Shown here piece after piece: positions 1 to 4,909 of a DNA stretch of 7,456 bases (the first letter of the stretch is position 1; each line of letters opens with the position of its first letter). The stretch lies in NCBI GenBank assembly GCA_002391525.1, contig DGFE01000132.1, positions 1-7,456 of the forward strand, written 5' to 3'. Both the position numbers and the translations under genes were made by a program. Source of the stretch: Competibacteraceae bacterium UBA3908. Lineage in GTDB: Bacteria > Pseudomonadota > Gammaproteobacteria > Competibacterales > Competibacteraceae. The notes under the pieces are model-generated. The model was not told the origin of the DNA. It did not search any database and was given only the letters and a program-made list of their open reading frames with translations.

Positions 1-188
1 TGGACGGCGGACAGGAATCGTCCCGGATTTTCGGCCAGCCGCAGCGCCGTGGCCGCGCCGCGCTGGCCGGCGTCCGCCAACTGCCGCAACCGGGCCGGGC
101 GCGAGGACACCACCGCCAGTTCGGCCATGGCGAAAAAGCCGTTGAGCAGGATCAGCAGCAGGATGATCGATACTTCCCAGAAAGCCAT
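1..188 (-). CDS. HlyC/CorC (TlyC) family membrane protein, N-terminal part, cut by the left window edge
   Basis: The first 62 residues are visible and the gene runs off the left edge. It opens with MAFWEVSIILLLILLNGFF, one hydrophobic membrane segment at about residues 5-22. MAELAVVSSRPARL follows, then a helical stretch with DAGQRGAATAL and NPGRFLSAV. This pattern (asparagine in the first membrane helix, an acidic residue soon after it, then small-residue helices ending in P-x-RFLSAVQ) is typical of the CNNM (DUF21) membrane domain at the front of HlyC/CorC proteins. In full-length members CBS domains and a CorC_HlyC domain follow. The family is linked to Mg2+/Co2+ efflux or homeostasis; the 'hemolysin' name is historical. 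The ATG at 188-186 has a weak AGGA ribosome site (196-193). It lies 66 bases downstream of the binding-protein stop on the same strand, so co-transcription is possible, but no functional link is evident. Family assignment is fairly secure; the exact role is not. Confidence 0.82.
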   Translation of the reverse strand, partial: MAFWEVSIILLLILLNGFFAMAELAVVSSRPARLRQLADAGQRGAATALRLAENPGRFLSAV

Positions 189-254
189 GAGATCCTGTTT
201 ACGGCGCGGGACCCGCGGCGACCGCGGCGTGTCCGGGTCGGCGAGGAGACCGGC

Positions 255-1091
255 TCATTCGGCGACCCGACCGGCCCAGTCGCGGGTCTTGAACCAGTAA
301 TCATGGCGTTCCTTCAGCCAGCCGTCCTGCTGGCGCAGCAGGATCCAGTTGTTGAAGAAGTTGAGCGCGTCGGGATCGCCCTTGCGCAGCGCGAAGCCTT
401 CCGCGCCCTGCACGAACGGCTCGGAGATGGGCAGGAACAGCGTGTCGGGATGCTTGAGCGCCTCGAACGCCGGAGTCGGAGTGCTGGTGACGAAGGCGTG
501 CGCCTTGCCGTTCAACACTTCCTGCAATGCCAGCGCGTCCTCGTCGAACTGGCGCAGTGTGGCCTTGGGCATCAGTCGCTTGGCGGCGGTGGCCGGGGTC
601 GCGCCGCGCCGCACCGCCAGCACCACGTCCGGTTTGTCGAAATCCTCCAGCGACTTGAAGCCGGCGGCCAGTTGCTTGTGGGCGACCAGGTGAATGCCGG
701 AATTGGCGTAGGGCAGGGTGAAATTGACGGTCAGATTGCGCTCCGGCGTAATGGACATGCCGCCGATGATCAGGTCGAATTTGCCGGCCAGCAGCGCGGG
801 AATGATGCCGTCCCAGGCGGTGGGCACGAACTCGGCCTTGACCTTCATATCCTCGGCCAACCGCTTGGCGACGTCGATTTCATAGCCGATCAGTTCGCCG
901 TTCTTGTCGCGCATCGCCCAGGGGACGAAGGTGGACATGCCGACCCTGAGCGCACCGCGTTTCTTGATGGTTTCCAGCACGCCACCGGCGGCGAGTTGCT
1001 GGTTGACGTTCTGGGCTTGCGCCAGCGGCGTAAGCAGCGTGACGAGCGCCAGGACGGCGGCTGTCGACAGGGCGGATAGGCGGATTGGCAT
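255..1091 (-). CDS. Periplasmic substrate-binding protein of a polar amino acid-type ABC transporter (SBP family 3)
   Basis: A 278-residue exported binding protein that should capture a small polar solute in the periplasm and deliver it to the permeases encoded divergently. Residues 1-26 form a signal peptide: positive start MPIRLS, hydrophobic core, and LAQA before a likely cut at 26/27. The mature part begins with GALRVGMS (46-53). It carries the family-3 signature as GYEIDVAKRLAEDM (69-82), then WDGIIPALLAGKFDLIIGG (93-111) and SITPERN (113-119), whose Arg118 sits where the family binds the ligand carboxylate. In the second lobe GKAHAFVTSTP (195-205) has Ser203 where amino acid binders normally have an Asp that holds the ligand amino group, so the ligand may not be an ordinary alpha-amino acid. 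The reading frame stays open upstream to 1367. I chose the ATG at 1091 because the signal peptide starts there and GAGGG (1104-1100) lies 8 bases before it; the extra 92 codons look non-coding and overlap the permease start. Confidence 0.9.
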   Translation of the reverse strand: MPIRLSALSTAAVLALVTLLTPLAQAQNVNQQLAAGGVLETIKKRGALRVGMSTFVPWAMRDKNGELIGYEIDVAKRLAEDMKVKAEFVPTAWDGIIPALLAGKFDLIIGGMSITPERNLTVNFTLPYANSGIHLVAHKQLAAGFKSLEDFDKPDVVLAVRRGATPATAAKRLMPKATLRQFDEDALALQEVLNGKAHAFVTSTPTPAFEALKHPDTLFLPISEPFVQGAEGFALRKGDPDALNFFNNWILLRQQDGWLKERHDYWFKTRDWAGRVAE

Positions 1092-1115
1092 GGGGAACGC
1101 CCTCGTGGTGGATGA

Positions 1116-1156
1116 GTCGGGTTTGGGAGCACGGTATACCGGACTGTCGGGTTTGG
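1116..1156. repeat. Pair of 11-bp direct repeats flanking a palindrome in the divergent spacer (candidate operator)
   Basis: GTCGGGTTTGG occurs at 1116-1126 and again, without mismatch, at 1146-1156. The copies start 30 bases apart, close to three helical turns, so both would face the same side of the DNA. The 8-bp palindrome GGTATACC (1133-1140) sits almost exactly midway between them. They lie between the divergent binding-protein and permease starts. Such spacing is what a dimeric or cooperative regulator would use, but no regulator gene is visible here, so the role is inferred. Confidence 0.4.
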
Positions 1157-1161
1157 CGCAA
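1133..1161 (-). promoter_or_regulatory. Possible sigma70-type promoter for the binding-protein gene
   Basis: Read on the minus strand, TTGCGC (1161-1156) and TATACC (1138-1133) are separated by 17 bases. They match the -35 and -10 consensus at 3 and 4 of 6 positions. The spacing is ideal but the match is modest. Transcription would start roughly 35 bases upstream of the ATG at 1091. The -10 lies in the GGTATACC palindrome, and the -35 overlaps one copy of the direct repeat described for this spacer, so a bound regulator could block or recruit polymerase. I see no equally good promoter facing the permeases. Confidence 0.3.
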
Positions 1162-1185
1162 TTTCCGATTCCGGGTGGGCGGATC

Positions 1186-1227
1186 ATGACAGCGGCGATC
1201 TGGGCGGTTACCCTGTGCCGGTCATGA
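1186..1227 (+). CDS. Possible 13-codon leader ORF overlapping the first permease start
   Basis: ATG at 1186 opens a short frame encoding MTAAIWAVTLCRS. Its TGA stop (1225-1227) overlaps the permease ATG (1224-1226) in an ATGA arrangement, the classic geometry for translational coupling. The G-rich GGGTGGGCGG just before it could act as a weak ribosome site, whereas the permease ATG has no clear one of its own. Such a short frame can arise by chance, it has no recognisable family, and its frame is also open far upstream because of high GC. It may be a coupling leader or nothing. Confidence 0.22.
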   Translation: MTAAIWAVTLCRS

Positions 1228-2051
1228 ATGGGATCACGAGACCTCGTTTGCACCGCCGCTGGCGCCACTGGCGTCCGGTATTCGATAGTCTGACGTTTCT
1301 CGCCGTCCTGGCCGGGTTGGGCTGGGTCATCGTCGAGGGCGCTGGCACGTTGCACTACAACTGGCAATGGTACCGGGTGCCGCAGTATCTCTACGGCTTC
1401 GAGAACGGGGTGTTCCGTCCCGGTCCGCTGCTACATGGGTTGGGGGTGACGCTGGAATTGACCGGCTGGAGTTTGTTGCTGACGCTGGCGTTCGGACTGA
1501 CGGCGGCGTTGTTGCAGCGCTCTTCATCCTGGACGGGTCATGCGGTGGCGCGGGTCTATGTGGAAATCGTCCGCAACACTCCGCTGCTGGTGCAGCTCTA
1601 TCTGGTCTATTTCGTCCTGGCGCCGATCCTGGGCATGGACCGGTTCGCGGCGGCGGTGCTGGCGCTGGCGATTTTCGAGGGTGCGTTCGCGGCGGAAATC
1701 TTCCGAGCCGGCATCGAGGCCATTCCGCGCGGCCAGTGGGAGGCGGCGGACGCCCTCGGCCTGTCGCGGTATGCCGTCTACCGCTGCGTGATCCTGCCGC
1801 AGGCTATCCGGCTGGTGCTGCCGCCGCTGACCGGGTTGGCGGTATCGCTGATCAAGCATTCGGCGCTGGTCAGCGTGATCGCGGTGGCCGATCTGACCAC
1901 CGAGGGACGGAACCTCATCGCCGACACCTTCATGACGTTTGAACTGTGGTTCACGGTGGCGGCGCTGTATCTGGCGTTGACCACCAGCCTGTCGCTGCTG
2001 GTCAATTGGTTGGAACGCCGCCTGCCGGTGCGCGGCGGGGAGCAGGGTTGA
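1224..2051 (+). CDS. Polar amino acid-type ABC transporter permease, subunit 1 (HisM/GltJ type)
   Basis: A 275-residue inner-membrane subunit that, paired with the next gene product, should form the channel for the solute brought by the binding protein. A basic N-terminus (MNGITRPRLHRRWRHWRP) precedes a first membrane helix at about 22-37. A periplasmic stretch with NWQWYRVPQYLYG (46-58) resembles AapQ/GltJ proteins. The core has HGLGVTLELT (71-80), VYVEIVRNTPLLVQLYLVY (111-129), FEGAFAAEIFRAGIEAIPRG (151-170) and the EAA loop EAADALG (173-179) with ILPQ (190-193), which docks an ABC ATPase from the cytoplasm. Length and motif order fit a complete member. I prefer the ATG at 1224; a GTG at 1215 is in frame and would add three residues. 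Neither has a good Shine-Dalgarno sequence, which may reflect coupling to the small ORF just upstream. The next permease starts 3 bases after the stop, so the two form an operon. Confidence 0.93.
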   Translation: MNGITRPRLHRRWRHWRPVFDSLTFLAVLAGLGWVIVEGAGTLHYNWQWYRVPQYLYGFENGVFRPGPLLHGLGVTLELTGWSLLLTLAFGLTAALLQRSSSWTGHAVARVYVEIVRNTPLLVQLYLVYFVLAPILGMDRFAAAVLALAIFEGAFAAEIFRAGIEAIPRGQWEAADALGLSRYAVYRCVILPQAIRLVLPPLTGLAVSLIKHSALVSVIAVADLTTEGRNLIADTFMTFELWFTVAALYLALTTSLSLLVNWLERRLPVRGGEQG

Positions 2052-2054
2052 ATC

Positions 2055-2942
2055 GTGCGTTCCCCCAAGCTCCGCTTTGGCTGGCTGGACGCCCTGATTC
2101 TGGCCGTGGTGTTCGGCCTGATCGGCTATGTCTTGCATCGAGCGCAAAGCCATTTCCATTACGACTGGGACTGGCGGCTGATTCCCGGCTATTTCGTCCG
2201 CTACGACGCCAGTCAGGGCGGCTGGGTGCCGAATCTGCTGGGGCAGGGTTTGCTGGCGACGGTGCGGCTGGCGCTGTGGGGCAGCCTGCTGGCGGCGCTG
2301 ATCGGCGGCGTGATGGGGGTGTGCCGGGTGGCGCGCAGCCTGTTTTTACGACTGCTCAGCCGGACCTACGTCGAACTGATCCGCAACGTCCCGCCGCTGG
2401 TGTTCATCTTCATCTTCTATTTCTTCATCAGCGGCCAGATCATGCCGTTGCTGGACGTGGAGAACCGGTTGGCCAACGCCGCGCCGGGAACCTCGAACGT
2501 GCTGGCGTTCCTGTTTGGCCCGCCGGAACTGCTGCCGAATTTCCTGTCCGGGTTGCTCTGTCTGGCGCTGTTCGAGGGCGCCTACGTGACCGAGATCGTG
2601 CGCGCCGGCATCGAGGCGATTCCGCAAGGGCAGTGGGAAGGGGCGGCGGCGCTGGGGTTGCACTCCCGGCATACGCTGGCCAAGGTGATCCTGCCGCAGG
2701 CGGTGCAAAAGGTGGTTCCGCCGCTGGCCGGGCAGTTCATCTCGCTGATCAAGGATTCCTCGCTGATTTCGCTGATTTCCATCCAGGAGCTGACCTTTGC
2801 CGGCACCGAGCTGGCGGTATCGTCGGGGCGGGTGTTCGAGGTCTGGCTGACAGTGGCGGGGTTGTATTTTCTGCTGTGCTTCGGGCTGGCGCGGCTGTCT
2901 CGGCGGCTGGAACGGCGGTTGGGCCGGCATCGTCAGCGTTGA
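2055..2942 (+). CDS. Polar amino acid-type ABC transporter permease, subunit 2
   Basis: A 295-residue membrane subunit, related to but distinct from its upstream partner, forming the second half of the permease. The first membrane helix is at about 12-28. The core shows LLGQGLLATVRLALWGSLL (61-79), the family segment TYVELIRNVPPLVFIFIFY (104-122), FEGAYVTEIVRAGIEAIPQG (173-192) and the EAA-type loop EGAAALG (195-201) with ILPQ (212-215). SLIKDSSLISLIS (230-242) is also typical. Compared with subunit 1 it has a longer loop between helices (about 127-162, rich in Asn, Pro and Gly), as in AapM-like partners. The start is GTG at 2055, with AGCAGGG (2041-2047) 7 bases before it and within the end of the previous gene, so translation is probably coupled. 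No ATPase gene follows; a terminator-like hairpin lies 79 bases downstream. Confidence 0.93.
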   Translation: MRSPKLRFGWLDALILAVVFGLIGYVLHRAQSHFHYDWDWRLIPGYFVRYDASQGGWVPNLLGQGLLATVRLALWGSLLAALIGGVMGVCRVARSLFLRLLSRTYVELIRNVPPLVFIFIFYFFISGQIMPLLDVENRLANAAPGTSNVLAFLFGPPELLPNFLSGLLCLALFEGAYVTEIVRAGIEAIPQGQWEGAAALGLHSRHTLAKVILPQAVQKVVPPLAGQFISLIKDSSLISLISIQELTFAGTELAVSSGRVFEVWLTVAGLYFLLCFGLARLSRRLERRLGRHRQR

Positions 2943-3021
2943 AATCCGGCTCCGGAGAAGCTGGCGTCCAGTGATCGACCCGGCGTACTCTTCTGGCGGA
3001 TGCGGTCGACGACCACGCCAA

Positions 3022-3052
3022 GAGGGCCGATGCGGGAATCGCATCGGCCCTC
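3022..3052. terminator. Hairpin between convergent genes, probable two-way terminator
   Basis: GAGGGCCGATGCG (3022-3034) and CGCATCGGCCCTC (3040-3052) form a perfect 13-bp stem with a 5-base loop, GGAAT. It lies 79 bases past the second permease stop and 22 bases past the lactate permease stop on the other strand, the expected place for a shared terminator. Neither side has a clear run of T after the stem, so it is not a textbook intrinsic terminator. It may act with Rho or mainly protect 3' ends. The other bases of the 2943-3074 spacer show no gene. Confidence 0.55.
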
Positions 3053-3074
3053 CGATTGGGGTCGGGATCCGCTG

Positions 3075-4760
3075 CTAGCGCGCCATTGGCGTCGCAATCG
3101 GAATCATCCATTGCAGGTAATACGCCTGTACATAGGTAATGATGCCGATGATGACCGCAAAGAACAGGCTGTGCTTCACCGTGAAGCGGAACAGGTCCGA
3201 CTCCTTGCCCACCAGTCCCGTCGCCGCGCAGGCCACCGCGATGGATTGCGGCGAAATCATCTTGCCGGTGACGCCGCCCGTGGTGTTGGCAGCGATGGTC
3301 AGCACCGGATTGACGCCGATTTGCTGGGCCGTCACTTGCTGCAGGTTGGCGAACAGGGCGTTGCTGGACGTGTCGGAACCGGTCAGGAATACCCCCAGCC
3401 AGCCCAGGAAAGGCGAGAAGAACGGAAACAGCGCGCCGGTCGCCGCGAAAGCCAGGCCCAGCGTCGAGGAAGCGCCCGAATAGTTGGCGATGAAGGCGAA
3501 GCCCAGCACCAAGCCGATGGTGAAGATAGGCTTGGCCAGTTCCACAAACGTCTCCCAAAAGGCTGAGAAGAACATCTTGATGTTGACGCCCAGGATGAAG
3601 GCGCTGATGACCGCCGACAACAGGATGGAGGTTCCCGTCGCCGACAGCACGTCGAATTTGTAAACCGCTTCATAGGGCGCCGGCGTGTTGACGATGGGCA
3701 CGGTCTTCATCACCAGCTTGTCCAGGCCGGGAATGTGGAAACTCATCACCCATGCCTCCAGCGGGGCGCCCTTGGCGAACAAGCCCTTGAAGGCCGGCAG
3801 GGTCCAGATGGTCACCATGATGGTGAGTACAATGAACGGCGACCAGGCCTTGAGGATTTGACCGATGCTGTATTGAGAATGTGGATGAGACGCCGATATG
3901 TGGGCTCCAGAACTCGCGCTCTGAAAGGTAAAGGCTTCTTTGGGTTGCCACGTATAGCGCAGGAAAAGCGACAGGGCCAACAGGCTGACCAGGGCGGACG
4001 TGACGTCCGGCAACTCATAGGCCCAGTGGTTCGCGGTGAAATACTGGGTCACCGCGAACGTCCCTGCCGCCACCAAGAGCGCTGGCCAGGTTTCCCGGAT
4101 GCCGCGCCAGCCGTCCATGATGAACACCAGCCAGAACGGTACGAACAGCGACAACAACGGTAGTTGCCGGCCCGCCATTTGCCCGATCAAAAATGGATCG
4201 GTGCTGGTGACCTTGCCGGCGACCGTGATGGGAATGCCCAAGGCGCCAAACGCCACCGGCGCGGTATTGGCGATCAGGCACAGACCGGCGGCATAGAGTG
4301 GATTGAAACCCAGGCCCACCAGCAGCGCGGCGGTGATCGCCACCGGCGCGCCGAATCCCGCCGCGCCTTCCAGGAAGGCGCCGAAGCAGAAGCCGACCAA
4401 TATCATCTGCAAACGCTGGTCGTTTGTAATGGATAATACGGAGGAACGGATGACTTCAAATTGACCGGTCTTGACCGTCAGTTTATACAGAAACACGGCG
4501 GTCACGATGATCCAGGCAATCGGCCACAGACCGTATAAAAAGCCGTAACCGGTCGCGGCCAGCGCCATGGAGGCCGGCATTTGATAGACCACCATGGCGA
4601 CGGCAATGGCGAGGGCTACGGTGATCAGCGCGGCGATGTGGCCTTTCATTCGCAAGACGGCCAGCGCCACAAAGAAAAAGTAGATCGGAATGGCGGCGAC
4701 CAGCGCGGACAGCCATAAATTGCCGGCCAGTGGTGTATAGACCTGAGTCCAGGTTTGCAT
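3075..4760 (-). CDS. lldP: Lactate permease, LldP/LctP family
   Basis: A 561-residue inner-membrane protein of about a dozen hydrophobic segments that should take up lactate (often also glycolate) by proton symport. The E. coli homologue is about 550 residues, so this copy looks complete. Diagnostic family stretches are FCFGAFLEGAAGFGAPV (124-140), then NPLYAAGLCLIANTAPVAFG (153-172), GVFLTGSDTSSNALFANLQQ (456-475) and NTTGGVTGKMISPQSIAVA (492-510), followed by a short C-terminus. A polar loop at about 272-300, with several Ser and His, is the least conserved-looking part and its DNA is noticeably less GC-rich. The ATG at 4760 follows a strong AAGGAG site (4775-4770) at 9 bases, which fixes the start. 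It lies 149 bases downstream of the dehydrogenase gene on the same strand; import and oxidation of lactate thus sit side by side. The spacer holds an inverted repeat that could tune the two genes separately. Ligand stereochemistry (L or D) cannot be read from the sequence. Confidence 0.95.
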   Translation of the reverse strand: MQTWTQVYTPLAGNLWLSALVAAIPIYFFFVALAVLRMKGHIAALITVALAIAVAMVVYQMPASMALAATGYGFLYGLWPIAWIIVTAVFLYKLTVKTGQFEVIRSSVLSITNDQRLQMILVGFCFGAFLEGAAGFGAPVAITAALLVGLGFNPLYAAGLCLIANTAPVAFGALGIPITVAGKVTSTDPFLIGQMAGRQLPLLSLFVPFWLVFIMDGWRGIRETWPALLVAAGTFAVTQYFTANHWAYELPDVTSALVSLLALSLFLRYTWQPKEAFTFQSASSGAHISASHPHSQYSIGQILKAWSPFIVLTIMVTIWTLPAFKGLFAKGAPLEAWVMSFHIPGLDKLVMKTVPIVNTPAPYEAVYKFDVLSATGTSILLSAVISAFILGVNIKMFFSAFWETFVELAKPIFTIGLVLGFAFIANYSGASSTLGLAFAATGALFPFFSPFLGWLGVFLTGSDTSSNALFANLQQVTAQQIGVNPVLTIAANTTGGVTGKMISPQSIAVACAATGLVGKESDLFRFTVKHSLFFAVIIGIITYVQAYYLQWMIPIATPMAR

Positions 4761-4833
4761 GAAAGAGAACTCCTTGGATGGTTGGTATTTGTTGACGATG
4801 AAGCGCTCGTTGTTTCTTCCTTGATTCCCGGCC

Positions 4834-4870
4834 GGTGAACCACCAGGCGTCGCAATGTCGGTGGTTCACC
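4834..4870. repeat. Perfect 11-bp inverted repeat between dld and lldP
   Basis: GGTGAACCACC (4834-4844) and GGTGGTTCACC (4860-4870) are exact reverse complements separated by 15 bases. The repeat begins 39 bases past the dehydrogenase stop and ends 73 bases before the lldP start in the direction of transcription. As RNA it would form a stem-loop without a following U run, so it could be a weak terminator or a processing and stability element that sets different levels of the two proteins. As DNA it could be an operator for a lactate-responsive regulator. The sequence does not decide between these. The rest of the 4761-4909 spacer shows only the lldP ribosome site. Confidence 0.5.
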
Positions 4871-4909
4871 CGTGCCGGTGTCCATGAAATCGGTTGAAAG
4901 CCTGGGGAA

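Noticed and set aside
205..229. GC-rich short inverted and tandem repeats (CGCGGG/CCCGCG; CCGCGGCG twice) in the 66-base gap before the HlyC/CorC gene
   Set aside because: The inverted pair has only a 1-base gap and thus no proper loop, and such strings are common at this GC content; there is no T run.
303..1079. A 258-codon frame antisense to the binding-protein gene
   Set aside because: It exists because of codon bias in the opposite strand; its protein is rich in Gln, Gly and Arg and resembles no family.
1340..1352. A sigma54-like TGGCAC...TTGCA string in the first permease
   Set aside because: The spacing between the GG and GC elements is about 4 bases too short, and it lies inside coding sequence.
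1092..1367. A 92-codon N-terminal extension of the binding protein in the same frame
   Set aside because: The signal peptide and a good ribosome site point to the ATG at 1091. The extension has no family likeness and overlaps the divergent permease gene.
1946..2974. A 342-codon plus-strand frame longer than the second permease it covers
   Set aside because: It is Gly/Ala/Arg-rich with no family motif. The overlapping 295-residue frame has all the permease motifs, so this is a high-GC shadow.
2749..3558. A 269-codon minus-strand frame across the hairpin and the end of lldP
   Set aside because: It is a shifted reading of lldP running into the antisense of the permease; no coherent domain.
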